From an uncultured Clostridia bacterium (GTDB lineage Bacteria > Bacillota > Clostridia > Oscillospirales > Acutalibacteraceae), in assembly GCA_946184295.1 (NCBI GenBank), contig CAMHEZ010000010.1:1-62096 (forward strand): a stretch of 62,096 bases of DNA. Direction: 5' to 3'. This document shows positions 54,678 through 62,096 of this stretch, piece by piece. A model generated the notes under the pieces. That model had not been told where the DNA came from. It saw nothing but the letters and a program-made list of their open reading frames with translations, and did no database searches. Within the stretch, counting starts at the first letter, position 1, and each line of letters begins with the position of its first letter. A program made the position numbers and the translations under genes.

Positions 54678-55586
54678 TTACATTTGTTCCATTTGCAGCT
54701 TAAATTCGGAAACCGGCATATTGGCACGTTCCGCCGCCTGTGCTAACGGCAGCAGACCGTCTTTTACCAATCCGAACAGCATGAGCAGACCGCCTTCGGC
54801 TCGACCCTCGGCTCGACCCTCGGCTCTGCCCTCGGCTCGACCTTCGGCTTTGAACTCCGCCTCCAGATCGGCAATGTGTCTTTCCTCGTTGTATTCGGTA
54901 ATAAACATACTCTTAACCTCCGCTCTGTTTGCAAGCAAAAACGGTTTCATGACGGAATCGTTCGACAGATTTTCGATGGCGGCGTCAATCGCTTTCTCCA
55001 GCGAACGCATGGTCTTTTGTCTGGCGCGCACATCGTGGACAAAATAGGCGTAATCCCCCAGCGGCTTGCAGGCTTCCAGTAATGCGCTGTTGTAACCGTA
55101 ATTGATATTGACCATGGTTACGGTGACTTCAATATCGGAATCCGTGTTCGGCGCGAAAGAGTCGGACAGGCGCAGCACAGCTCTTTCTCCCATCTGCCGG
55201 GTGCCGTTATAGAAGCAGACGCATTTTGGCGTGGGTGCTTTTTGCTGCACCGAACTGTATCGATGATAGTCCTCGTTGGTCTCGGTGTATTTGTCATACA
55301 GCATGCCCGCGTAAATCAGAAACCGCATGGGCATATTCGGATTGAAGCTCGACTGGTGTTCGTAGAGATTGAAGGTGTCCGCAATCAGAAACGATACGTC
55401 GTTCTTCATGCCCATATAGACTGCGTCCTCGATCATATTGAGGGTGATCGCTTCGGGGTCGGTGTAGTGAGAGCCGTTCATCGCATTATACAGGCTCAGT
55501 GTCCACTCTTTTTTCTCGGGATTGCCAAAGATAAACTTAAACAATCGGTCTTTGTATTCACGGTTGATACTGCGTTCTTCCTCCAT
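54678..55586 (-). CDS. Rpn/PD-(D/E)XK nuclease family transposase-like protein
   Basis: 302 residues. N terminus REYKDRLFKFIFG is typical; the nuclease core is intact (NDVSFL with Asp63; NLYEHQ with Glu76 and Gln78, the D...ExQ pattern), followed by MPMRFLIYAGMLYDKY. Toward the C terminus is a tandem GRAEGRAEG tract (12-base units, 54794-54850), then a short hydrophobic helix. The family is annotated as transposase or recombination-promoting nuclease; mobility of these single genes is not well shown. ATG 55586 follows GGAAAGGGAG. Flanked by 43-base direct repeats. Confidence 0.85.
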   Translation of the reverse strand: MEEERSINREYKDRLFKFIFGNPEKKEWTLSLYNAMNGSHYTDPEAITLNMIEDAVYMGMKNDVSFLIADTFNLYEHQSSFNPNMPMRFLIYAGMLYDKYTETNEDYHRYSSVQQKAPTPKCVCFYNGTRQMGERAVLRLSDSFAPNTDSDIEVTVTMVNINYGYNSALLEACKPLGDYAYFVHDVRARQKTMRSLEKAIDAAIENLSNDSVMKPFLLANRAEVKSMFITEYNEERHIADLEAEFKAEGRAEGRAEGRAEGRAEGGLLMLFGLVKDGLLPLAQAAERANMPVSEFKLQMEQM

Positions 55587-55611
55587 CGGTATCGCTCCCT
55601 TTCCTATAATT

Positions 55612-55640
55612 ATTATACCATGCTGTGCTGTTGCCGTCAA
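55612..55640 (-). promoter_or_regulatory. Promoter of the PD-(D/E)XK gene
   Basis: Minus strand TTGACG (55640-55635), 17-base spacer, TATAAT (55617-55612). Confidence 0.8.
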
Positions 55641-55715
55641 GCGATAATGTGAAAACGAAGCGGTCAGCCAGGGAGGGTCTGTACCTGTTATGGGGCGGTC
55701 AATCCTAAAGAATCC

Positions 55716-55758
55716 CTAAAGATTCCCCGCGGATCGTTGCATTTTTTGTCCGGTGTGG
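55716..55758 (+). repeat. Direct repeat, right copy
   Basis: Partner of 54562-54604. This copy also contains a promoter-like TTGCAT with TATGAT (55758-55763) 16 bases on, before the next gene. Confidence 0.8.
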
Positions 55759-55815
55759 TATGATGGGTTTATCGAAGCGCGGCGATTATCTGATTTTGAC
55801 GGAGTGACAACGACA

Positions 55816-56226
55816 GTGAAAGTATTGGAAATTTATTACGACAGGTTGGATTGTGACAAGTACCTTTATCCCGAGGGAATCCAGACACCGGCGGCATTTG
55901 CGGCATTCCTGGAGCGGAACGCGGGCAGATTCATTCCGATGCAGTATTACAGCAATGAGCATTGTATCTTTCCTTATTATATCGAAGAAGATATCAAGAC
56001 AAAATACCTCAATGTCAGCTTGATAAAGAACTTTGAAGCGTGCGACGTCACTGTGCTGCCGCGTGAAGCCTACAATGAAAGGCTGGCGGCGGCGGTCGCC
56101 GCGACCTGCGTGCAGTGTGTCAACGACATGGGGCGCGGCTGCGACGAGTGCGACTGCGGCAATGACGTGAGCGGACGCATGACCCTTGACGGAACGTGCT
56201 GGGGCTTTCAGAGAAAACACATTTGA
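55816..56226 (+). CDS. Hypothetical protein with a cysteine cluster
   Basis: 136 residues, not recognised. GTG 55816 behind GGAGTGA is preferred. The C terminus has CVQCVNDMGRGCDECDC, five or six cysteines in 17 residues, which could bind metal. The N-terminal half is alpha/beta with aromatic residues (YYDRLDCDKYLYP, FIPMQYYSNEHC). Stand-alone. Confidence 0.6.
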   Translation: MKVLEIYYDRLDCDKYLYPEGIQTPAAFAAFLERNAGRFIPMQYYSNEHCIFPYYIEEDIKTKYLNVSLIKNFEACDVTVLPREAYNERLAAAVAATCVQCVNDMGRGCDECDCGNDVSGRMTLDGTCWGFQRKHI

Positions 56227-56239
56227 TGGGGTTCTTCTA

Positions 56240-56405
56240 TCGGATTCGCCCTGGCGCGTCGTGAATCGAGGCGCGTCTTGCTCGGTCGGCTAAAGCCTCC
56301 CTCGTGGGGCGCTGCCCCACTCCCTGCCAGGGCGCTGCCCTGGACCTGCCAAAGGGACCAGTCCCTTTGGAAACCCGCGCCGCATTCGCGGCTTAATTGC
56401 GCTTC
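56240..56405 (-). repeat. Mosaic intergenic repeat, copy 16 (reverse)
   Basis: Tail GGATTCGCCCTGGCGCG, GGCTAAAGCCTCC, GGGGCGCTGCCCC, CAGGGCGCTGCCCTG, GGGACCAGTCCC, end GCCGCATTCGCGGCTTAATTGCG. A pyrimidine tract (CTTCTTTTT repeats) follows to 56445. Confidence 0.85.
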
Positions 56406-56449
56406 GCTTTTTCTTCTTTTTCTTCTTTTTTCTTTTTTCTTTTTTCCTC

Positions 56450-56478
56450 TTGACATGCTGCCTGAAATATGCTACAAT
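56450..56478 (+). promoter_or_regulatory. Promoter of rplU-prp-rpmA
   Basis: TTGACA 56450-56455, 17-base spacer, TACAAT 56473-56478. Confidence 0.85.
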
Positions 56479-56482
56479 CATT

Positions 56483-56570
56483 AGGCCGCTTATTGCGGGC
56501 TTTTTGAAGTCGGCCATTGATTGACCGCGCCCGACAGTAGCGAGTCTTGTAATAAGGCAGGTGCCGTAAA
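56483..56570 (+). promoter_or_regulatory. L21 leader (putative)
   Basis: Structured 5' region before rplU: a GCCGCTTATTGCGGGC hairpin followed by TTTTT, then a GTCGGCC...GGC pairing region ending before the rplU ribosome site. Low-GC Gram-positives have a known L21 leader RNA at this place; the match is by position and form. Confidence 0.55.
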
Positions 56571-56573
56571 ATT

Positions 56574-56879
56574 ATGTACGCAATTATCGAAACAGGCGGA
56601 AAGCAGTTCAAGGTCGAGCAGGGCGACGAGATCTTTGCCGAGCTTCTGAACGCTAACGCGGACGACGTCGTGGAGCTGAAGGTTGTCGCTCTCGGCGGCG
56701 AGGACGGAATCAAGGTTGGCAGCGATGTGGCCAATGCCAAGGTCATGGCCAAGGTTGTCAAGAACGGTAAGGCAAAGAAGATCACCGTTTTCACCTACAA
56801 GCCCAAGAAGAGTTCTTCCCGCAAGATGGGCCACAGACAGCCCTACACCAAGCTGGCGATTACCGAAATCATCGCGTAA
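56574..56879 (+). CDS. rplU: 50S ribosomal protein L21
   Basis: 101 residues. [36 protein letters not shown] and [19 protein letters not shown] are L21 signatures. First of the conserved rplU-prp-rpmA operon. Confidence 0.97.
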   Translation: MYAIIETGGKQFKVEQGDEIFAELLNANADDVVELKVVALGGEDGIKVGSDVANAKVMAKVVKNGKAKKITVFTYKPKKSSSRKMGHRQPYTKLAITEIIA

Positions 56880-56888
56880 GGCTGCGCT

Positions 56889-57212
56889 GTGATTTCCGTC
56901 AGATTTGATTCCGTGGGCGGCGACAGGTCGCTGCTGGCGGGATTCCGGGTGAGCGGTCACAGCGGCACGCGGGGGGATTCGGTCGTTTGCGCGGCGGTTT
57001 CCTCGGCTTGCTATATGGCGGCCAACACCCTCACCGATGTCCAGATGCTTTGTCCGGACATCGCTCTCCGCAACGGTTACATGAAGCTCACGCTGGGCGG
57101 CGCGGATATTCCGGCGGCGCAGGTGATTTTGCAGGGACTGCGGATTCATCTCGAACAGCTCGCGGAGCAGTATCCAAAAGAAATTAAGATTGAATTTTCG
57201 GAGGTGCAATAA
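56889..57212 (+). CDS. prp: Ribosomal-processing cysteine protease Prp
   Basis: 107 residues. Cleaves the N-terminal extension of L27. Catalytic dyad visible: His24 in VSGHSG and Cys34 in DSVVCAAVSSA, the same positions as in characterised Prp (with His near 22 and Cys34). Lies between rplU and rpmA as usual; starts nine bases after rplU, ATG behind an AAGG-type site. Confidence 0.95.
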   Translation: MISVRFDSVGGDRSLLAGFRVSGHSGTRGDSVVCAAVSSACYMAANTLTDVQMLCPDIALRNGYMKLTLGGADIPAAQVILQGLRIHLEQLAEQYPKEIKIEFSEVQ

Positions 57213-57215
57213 TAC

Positions 57216-57500
57216 ATGCTGCAAATTAATGTACAGCTTTTCGCTCATAAGAAAGGTATGGGTTCCACCAAGAACGGCAGAGATTCCGAGTCCAAGCGTC
57301 TTGGCGTGAAGAGAGCGGACGGTCAGTTTGTCCTCGCAGGCAACGTCCTCGTTCGTCAGAGAGGTACCAAGATCCATCCCGGCGCAAACGTCGGCAAGGG
57401 CGGCGACGATACCCTTTTCGCCACCTGCGACGGTATCCTTCGCTTTGAGAGATTGGGCAAAGACCGCAAGAAGGCTTCTGTCTATCCCGTCGAGCAGTAA
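57216..57500 (+). CDS. rpmA: 50S ribosomal protein L27 with Prp-cleaved extension
   Basis: 94 residues. Begins [10 protein letters not shown] then HKKGMGS: the extension that Prp removes after the FA pair, exposing the N terminus that reaches the peptidyl-transferase site. [22 protein letters not shown] is L27. Starts 3 bases after prp; ATG behind GGAGG. Confidence 0.97.
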   Translation: MLQINVQLFAHKKGMGSTKNGRDSESKRLGVKRADGQFVLAGNVLVRQRGTKIHPGANVGKGGDDTLFATCDGILRFERLGKDRKKASVYPVEQ

Positions 57501-57555
57501 TTTCAGAAGAAAGCAGTCCGTCGGGCCGGGCCTCGGCTCGGCGGGCATGTGAATG

Positions 57556-57591
57556 AAACCTGAGACTTTTTGCTGTCTCGGGTTTTTTTCA
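57556..57591 (+). terminator. Terminator after rpmA
   Basis: ACCTGAGAC pairs with GTCTCGGGT, followed by TTTTTTTC. Confidence 0.85.
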
Positions 57592-57626
57592 ATCCAATTA
57601 TCATTCGTTCAGGGAGGTATTGCAAC

Positions 57627-58088
57627 ATGAAATCCATCTGCAAGCTGATTTACGGTTATATGGCTATTACTTATGCCATGCTCTTTCTGGGTGTGCTGAC
57701 CAGCGACACGCTGTATGCCGAAAAGTCCAGAATCTTCTGCGCGTCGTCCGTGCCGCGCAAGTTCGTCCCGGAGATTCTCAATGTGCCGACAGTTGTGCCG
57801 TGGCTGCTCTTCGCGCTGATGATCGTGGCCGCCGTGGTGTGCGGCAAGCTGCTGAAACAGTTCACGCTCGGCATCGGCATTGCCAACGGTTTGCTCGGGC
57901 TGTATACGCTGATTGTCTACGCCCCCGAGCTCAAGCACTTCGTGCCGTTTACGACGGATATGCCCACCACGCGCTCGGCTATCTTTGTCATCGGCTCTTA
58001 TGTGATTGTACTGCTGTCGCTGGTGATGGTTCCCATGATTCTCCTGAGCAAAGAAGACGGCGAATTTGACCGGCTGTTTGAGAAATAA
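57627..58088 (+). CDS. Four-TM membrane protein of unknown function
   Basis: 153 residues with four membrane segments (about 7-30, 55-75, 78-97 and 118-140). Extracellular loop with CASSVPRKFVPE. No family recognised. ATG 57627 follows CAGGGAGG. It lies between the rpmA terminator and obg, 36 bases before obg, so may share its transcript. Confidence 0.65.
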   Translation: MKSICKLIYGYMAITYAMLFLGVLTSDTLYAEKSRIFCASSVPRKFVPEILNVPTVVPWLLFALMIVAAVVCGKLLKQFTLGIGIANGLLGLYTLIVYAPELKHFVPFTTDMPTTRSAIFVIGSYVIVLLSLVMVPMILLSKEDGEFDRLFEK

Positions 58089-58123
58089 TCATTTATCATT
58101 GACAAAAAGGGGAACACGGGTAT

Positions 58124-59389
58124 ATGTTTATTGACAAGGCAAAAATCAAATTGAAGGCGGGCAACGGCGGCGACGGCGCAGTGTCCTTCCACCGCGAAAA
58201 GTACGTGGCGGCGGGGGGACCTGACGGCGGCGACGGCGGCCGGGGCGGCAACATCGTGTTTGTCGTCTCGACGCATCTCTCCACGCTCGCCGATTTCCGC
58301 TACAAGCGCAAGTACAAGGCTGAGGACGGCGGTAACGGCAAGGCCGGTCGCGGCTTCGGCAAAAAGGGTGCGGATTTAATCGTGCAGGTGCCGATGGGCA
58401 CCGTGGTGCGCGACGCGGAGAGCGGCCGCATTCTCGCCGATCTCTCTGACACGGAGCCGCACATCATCGCCAAAGGCGGCAAGGGCGGCTGGGGGAATAC
58501 CCATTTCGCGACCCCGACCCGTCAGGTGCCGAAATTTGCCAAGCCGGGCATTCCCGGCGAGGAGCTGGAGGTCGTGCTGGAGCTGAAGCTGCTGGCGGAC
58601 GTGGGGCTGGTGGGCTTCCCCAACGTCGGCAAGTCCTCACTCATCAACGAGGTCAGCGAGGCCAATTCCGTGGTGGGCAATTACCACTTCACCACCGTGG
58701 AGCCGGTGCTGGGCGTGGTGCGCCGCGCGGAGGGGCAGTCCTTCGTCATGGCGGACATTCCGGGTCTGATTGAAGGCGCCGGCGACGGCGTGGGATTGGG
58801 TCACGAGTTTCTGCGGCACGTGGACAGATGTCGTCTGCTGGTGCATATTGTGGACGTGTCGGGGAGCGAGGGCCGCGACCCGATTGACGACTTCGAGACG
58901 ATCAACAGCGAGCTGGGCAAGTACAGTGAGGAACTCGCCAAGCGTCCGATGATTGTGGCGGGCAACAAGATTGACCTCGCCAGCGACGAACAGCTCACGC
59001 GGTTTGAGGCGTATGTCCGCGGCAAGGGATATGAATACTTCCCGATGTCCGCGCCCATCAACTACGGTGTGGACGCGCTGATTGCCAAGATTGTGGAACT
59101 GCTTTCCAAGCTGCCGCCGATTGTGGTGTACGAGCCGGAACCGTTTGTGCCGGAACAGGTAGAGGATAAGCGGGAATTTTCCATTCGCGTGGAGGACGGC
59201 GTGTATATTGTGGAGGCGCCGTGGCTGCTGCAAATCATGCGGTCGGTGAATTTTGACGATTATGAGTCGATGCAGTACTTTGAGCGGGTGCTGAATAATA
59301 GCGGGATTATTGACGGACTGCGGCAGGCCGGGGTACAGGAGCGCGACACGGTGAGTATTTACGATTTTGAGTTTGATTTTGTGAATTAG
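58124..59389 (+). CDS. obg: GTPase Obg/CgtA
   Basis: 421 residues. Glycine-rich Obg fold at the N terminus (AGNGGDGAVSFHREKY, GPDGGDGGRGGNI), G domain with GFPNVGKSSL (about 167-176), DIPGLIEGA and NKID, and the C-terminal OCT domain (about 345-421: REFSIRVEDGVYIVEAPWLLQ). Acts in 50S ribosome assembly and stress control. ATG behind AAAGGGG. Confidence 0.97.
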   Translation: MFIDKAKIKLKAGNGGDGAVSFHREKYVAAGGPDGGDGGRGGNIVFVVSTHLSTLADFRYKRKYKAEDGGNGKAGRGFGKKGADLIVQVPMGTVVRDAESGRILADLSDTEPHIIAKGGKGGWGNTHFATPTRQVPKFAKPGIPGEELEVVLELKLLADVGLVGFPNVGKSSLINEVSEANSVVGNYHFTTVEPVLGVVRRAEGQSFVMADIPGLIEGAGDGVGLGHEFLRHVDRCRLLVHIVDVSGSEGRDPIDDFETINSELGKYSEELAKRPMIVAGNKIDLASDEQLTRFEAYVRGKGYEYFPMSAPINYGVDALIAKIVELLSKLPPIVVYEPEPFVPEQVEDKREFSIRVEDGVYIVEAPWLLQIMRSVNFDDYESMQYFERVLNNSGIIDGLRQAGVQERDTVSIYDFEFDFVN

Positions 59390-59396
59390 AACAAAA

Positions 59397-59590
59397 AAGA
59401 AAAAACAAAAAAAGAAAAAGCGCGAAGCGCCAATTAAGCCGCGAACGCGGCGCGGGAGTCCAGGGGGTGCAGGCACCTCCTGGTGGGGACGGGGGCAACG
59501 CCCCAGCGGGGCGTGGGGCAGAGCCCCACGAGCGAAGCCGCAGGCTGAGCGAGCGGAACGCGCCGAGATTAAAAACGGGGTCAGGCGAAT
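59397..59590 (+). repeat. Mosaic intergenic repeat, copy 17 (forward)
   Basis: From the obg 3' side: AAAAAGCGCGAAGCGCCAATTAAG, GGTGCAGGCACC, GGGGGCAACGCCCC, GGGGCAGAGCCCC, GCCGCAGGCTGAGC, ends CAGGCGAATCC. Confidence 0.85.
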
Positions 59591-59765
59591 CCGTATCCGC
59601 CCGGGTGCGTCGTGAATCGCAGTACGTCTCGCTCGGTCGGCTGACGCCTCCCTCATGGGGCTTTGCCCCATTCCCCAGTGGTGGCGCTGCCCCCACGCCC
59701 CTGCCAGGGAGCTTGCCCCCTGGACCCCGCGCTCGCATACGCTCGCTTAATTGCGCTTCGCTTTT
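59591..59765 (-). repeat. Mosaic intergenic repeat, copy 18 (reverse, tail-to-tail with copy 17)
   Basis: GGCTGACGCCTCC, GGGGCTTTGCCCC, GGTGGCGCTGCCCCC, CAGGGAGCTTGCCCCCTG, end CGCTTAATTGCGCTTCGC. The two copies form a 370-base inverted pair filling the gap. Confidence 0.85.
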
Positions 59766-59797
59766 CATTTTTTATTTATTTTTTGGAGGTTTTTGCG

Positions 59798-61198
59798 TTG
59801 AAAGAGAAAACAGAAATTGAAAAACTCCGCGAGGAGCTGTCCTACAATCCCAAAAACGGCAGCGCTACATTGACCGCTGACGAAATTCGCCGCGCCGATG
59901 AGTTCTGCGAGGAGTATAAGGACTTCATGAACGCCGCCAAGACCGAGCGCGAAACCGTCGCCGAATCGGTCAAGCTCGCCGAAATCGCCGGCTTCAAGCC
60001 CTTTGAAAAGGGCAAGGTCTATCAGCCCGGCGACAAGGTCTATTCCGTCAACCGCGGCAAGTCCATCATGTTGGCCATCATCGGCAGCAAGCCCATCAGC
60101 GAAGGCGTGCGTCTGGCGATTGCCCACATCGACTCCCCCCGTCTCGATCTGAAACCCAACCCCCTCTATGAAGCCGACGAGCTGGCTTTCTTCAAGACCC
60201 ACTACTACGGCGGCATCAAGAAGTATCAGTGGACGACGATTCCGCTCTCCATGCACGGCGTGGTGTTCCTCAAGAACGGCGAGAAGCTGGAAGTCCGTAT
60301 CGGCGAAGAGGACGACGACCCGCAGTTCTGCATTACCGACATTCTGCCCCATCTCGGCACCGAACAGGCCAAGAAGCCCCTCGGCTCCGCGATTCCCGCC
60401 GAGAACCTCAACATTCTGGTGGGCAGCCGTCAGATTGCCGACGAAAAGGGCAACGACATGGTCAAGCTGAATGTGCTGAAAATGCTGCATGACAAATACG
60501 GCATTGTCGAGGCGGATTTCCTCTCGGCAGAAATCGAGTTTGTGCCCGCCGCCAAGGCGCGTGACGTGGGCTTCGACCGCTCGATGATCGGCGCTTACGG
60601 CCACGACGACAGCGTCTGCGCCTATCCGGCACTCATGGCCGCGCTCACCTGCAACAACCCCGCGCATACCGCCGTCACCGTCCTCACCGACAAGGAGGAA
60701 ATCGGCAGCGACGGCAACACCGGCCTCAATTCGTCCTACATGAAGTACTTTATCTATGACCTCGCGGATATGCAGGGTGTGAAGGGCCGCGATGTGCTGA
60801 CCGCGTCGCAGTGCCTCTCCGCCGACGTGAACGCCGCCTATGACCCGAATTACGCCGATTGCTATGAGAAGCACAATTCCTGCTATCTCAACAAGGGCGT
60901 GTGCATTACGAAGTACACCGGCTCCCGCGGCAAGAGCGGCACGTCCGACGCGTCCGCCGAGTTCATGAGCCGCGTCAGAACGCTGCTCGACCGCAAGAAC
61001 GTCCTCTGGCAGATCGGCGAGCTGGGCAAGGTCGATGTCGGCGGCGGCGGAACGGTTGCCAAGTACGTTTCCTATCTCAATGTCGATACCGTTGACATGG
61101 GCGTGCCGGTGCTCTCCATGCACGCGCCGTGGGAGATCGTCTCCAAGATCGACGTGTATATGGCGTATCGGGCGTTCTATGAGTTCTTTTTGGACTGA
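59798..61198 (+). CDS. M18 family aminopeptidase
   Basis: 466 residues. Zinc aminopeptidase of the aspartyl/neutral type. Metal-site segments: RLAIAHIDSPRLDLKP (first His/Asp), VTVLTDKEEIGSDGNTG (Glu-Glu) and the final SMHAPWEIVSKID (last His). TTG 59798 is the start: GGAGG lies ten bases upstream and the family N terminus fits. Upstream ATGs fall in the repeat. Confidence 0.92.
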   Translation: MKEKTEIEKLREELSYNPKNGSATLTADEIRRADEFCEEYKDFMNAAKTERETVAESVKLAEIAGFKPFEKGKVYQPGDKVYSVNRGKSIMLAIIGSKPISEGVRLAIAHIDSPRLDLKPNPLYEADELAFFKTHYYGGIKKYQWTTIPLSMHGVVFLKNGEKLEVRIGEEDDDPQFCITDILPHLGTEQAKKPLGSAIPAENLNILVGSRQIADEKGNDMVKLNVLKMLHDKYGIVEADFLSAEIEFVPAAKARDVGFDRSMIGAYGHDDSVCAYPALMAALTCNNPAHTAVTVLTDKEEIGSDGNTGLNSSYMKYFIYDLADMQGVKGRDVLTASQCLSADVNAAYDPNYADCYEKHNSCYLNKGVCITKYTGSRGKSGTSDASAEFMSRVRTLLDRKNVLWQIGELGKVDVGGGGTVAKYVSYLNVDTVDMGVPVLSMHAPWEIVSKIDVYMAYRAFYEFFLD

Positions 61199-61225
61199 TT
61201 CTGACTACCGATTATTTCCATAAAA

Positions 61226-61272
61226 TACCGACCCTCTCCGTGTGACATCGCACGGCGGGGGTTGTTTTTTTG
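61226..61272 (+). terminator. Terminator after the aminopeptidase (left copy)
   Basis: CCCTCTCCGTGTGACATCGCACGGCGGGGG hairpin class (CCGTG/CACGG stem) followed by TTGTTTTTTT. Nearly identical to 62048-62094. Confidence 0.85.
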
Positions 61273-61275
61273 TAT

Positions 61276-61304
61276 TTGACAAGGCGAAAATCCCGTGCTA
61301 TAAT
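61276..61304 (+). promoter_or_regulatory. Promoter of the toxin-antitoxin pair
   Basis: TTGACA 61276-61281, 17-base spacer, TATAAT 61299-61304, a perfect consensus. The leader of about 75 bases holds the likely operator. Confidence 0.85.
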
Positions 61305-61381
61305 ACAACCAAGAACAAAGAAATCGTATTTTCCGGGTAAATCAGGATAACACTATGAATGAGAAACGGGAGTGAAGTTAC

Positions 61382-61738
61382 ATGAAAAATATGGAAAGCA
61401 AGACCATCAGCATATCGACAAAACGACAAATCACGATTCCGCAAAAGTATTATGAGGAGCTGGATTTTGGCAGTGAAGCCGTCTGCGAATTGCGGCCAGA
61501 AGGCCTTTTTATCCGTCCGGTTCACTATTTTCACGATGATGACGGCAGCTTTTCGGAGGAAATTCTGGCAGACCTGATTGCGCAGGGATTGACCGGTGAG
61601 CAACTGCTGACGGCATTTAAGGAACAGCGGAAAAAAATCCGTCCCGCCGTGGAGGCCATGATCGCCGAGGCGCGTCAGATGGCGGTTTCCGGTGAAGGAA
61701 AGATTTCCTTAGATGAGCTTTTCGGCGCGGAGGATTGA
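61382..61738 (+). CDS. AbrB/SpoVT-type antitoxin
   Basis: 118 residues. The swapped-hairpin DNA-binding fold is at the N terminus (ISISTKRQITIPQKYYEEL). The C-terminal 60 residues, helical and charged, would bind the toxin. Family antitoxins repress their own operon. ATG follows GGGAGTGA; overlaps nothing, three bases before the toxin. Confidence 0.85.
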   Translation: MKNMESKTISISTKRQITIPQKYYEELDFGSEAVCELRPEGLFIRPVHYFHDDDGSFSEEILADLIAQGLTGEQLLTAFKEQRKKIRPAVEAMIAEARQMAVSGEGKISLDELFGAED

Positions 61739-61741
61739 GGT

Positions 61742-62035
61742 ATGTACGAACTTCAATACAGCAAGGCCGCAGAAAGATATTTTAAGAAAATCCGCGAGAA
61801 AGGATTAAAATCAGCATTTCGGACGGCCTTACAGGCGATTGCGGAAAATCCTTATGCGGGAAAAATGAAAACGGGAGATTTAGCGGGCATTTACGGTTAT
61901 GACGTCTATTATAACAAGACCAATTATGAGGTTGCCTATTATATTTACGAGGAAGATGATGAAATTGTCGTTGTCATCATGGCAGGCACCAGAGAGAATT
62001 TTTACGACGAACTCAAGCGATATCTGAACCACTAA
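61742..62035 (+). CDS. RelE/ParE-family toxin
   Basis: 97 residues. YELQYSKAAERYFKKI, LQAIAENPYAGKMKTGDL and a C-terminal VVVIMAGTRENFYDELKRYL match RelE/ParE toxins, which cleave ribosomal-bound mRNA or block gyrase. Probably mRNA cleavage with Arg/Tyr residues (inference). ATG follows TTGAGGT of the antitoxin stop region. Confidence 0.85.
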   Translation: MYELQYSKAAERYFKKIREKGLKSAFRTALQAIAENPYAGKMKTGDLAGIYGYDVYYNKTNYEVAYYIYEEDDEIVVVIMAGTRENFYDELKRYLNH

Positions 62036-62047
62036 CCACTAAAAATA

Positions 62048-62094
62048 ATACCGACCCTCTCCGTGTGACATTGCACGGCGGGGGTTGTTTTTTT
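62048..62094 (+). terminator. Terminator after the toxin (right copy)
   Basis: Near-identical copy of 61226-61272, one difference seen in the loop, again followed by TTGTTTTTTT at the window edge. Confidence 0.85.
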
Positions 62095-62096
62095 GC

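Noticed and set aside
61742..62035. Toxin as a stand-alone ORF from a phage
   Set aside because: Paired with an antitoxin under one promoter and no phage genes are nearby.

Overview
The window is a 62 kb chromosomal segment, GC-rich in its coding parts, that looks like a gut-type clostridium of the Ruminococcaceae/Oscillospiraceae kind. This is inferred from a proline T-box leader, an L27 with an N-terminal extension next to the protease Prp, families common in Clostridia (DUF4364, DUF6062, DUF1292, CpXC, DUF4956), an NPKTG sortase signal, many SigA-type promoters with 17-base spacers and frequent TTG starts behind good ribosome binding sites. No tRNA, rRNA, CRISPR array, prophage or classical IS was seen.

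Layout. 1-6.7 kb: ilvBN, a DUF4253 protein and a wall-anchored leucine-rich-repeat protein. 7-14.3 kb: proS with its T-box, a lipid kinase, alr and an Amt-PII fusion. 14.6-25.1 kb: an AraC regulator with an LtaS-like sulfatase, a SurA/PrsA-like lipoprotein, a flavin reductase, an Smr protein, a radical SAM/zinc-ribbon/DUF4364 operon and a CpXC protein. 25.3-32.4 kb: the complete F-type ATP synthase operon (atpIBEFHAGDC); its c subunit carries a two-carboxylate, sodium-type ion site and its epsilon subunit is short. 32.9-37.3 kb: a GH114-like protein and a BMP/TrpXYZ-type ABC importer. 37.6-39 kb and 46.7-50.5 kb: two separate VTC-domain plus DUF4956 pairs, the second followed by a beta-helix surface lipoprotein. 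39.3-46.2 kb: DUF1292, putP, a MATE pump, an F420-hydrogenase-beta-like protein and a large two-domain lipoprotein. 51.5-56.2 kb: a degraded and an intact PD-(D/E)XK 'transposase-family' gene around rpsF-ssb-rpsR and a glutamate cyclase-like gene. 56.4-62 kb: rplU-prp-rpmA, obg, an M18 aminopeptidase and an AbrB/RelE toxin-antitoxin pair.

The strongest signal outside the genes is a dense family of intergenic mosaic repeats, about twenty copies or part-copies of roughly 70-200 bases in both orientations. Each is assembled from interchangeable short palindromes between shared ends. They sit at gene ends, inside the atp operon, in tail-to-tail pairs, and even supply the last codons and stop of two unrelated proteins. 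A separate 180-base terminator-bearing module occurs twice in inverted orientation, 25 kb apart. No mobilising enzyme for these repeats is evident in the window.
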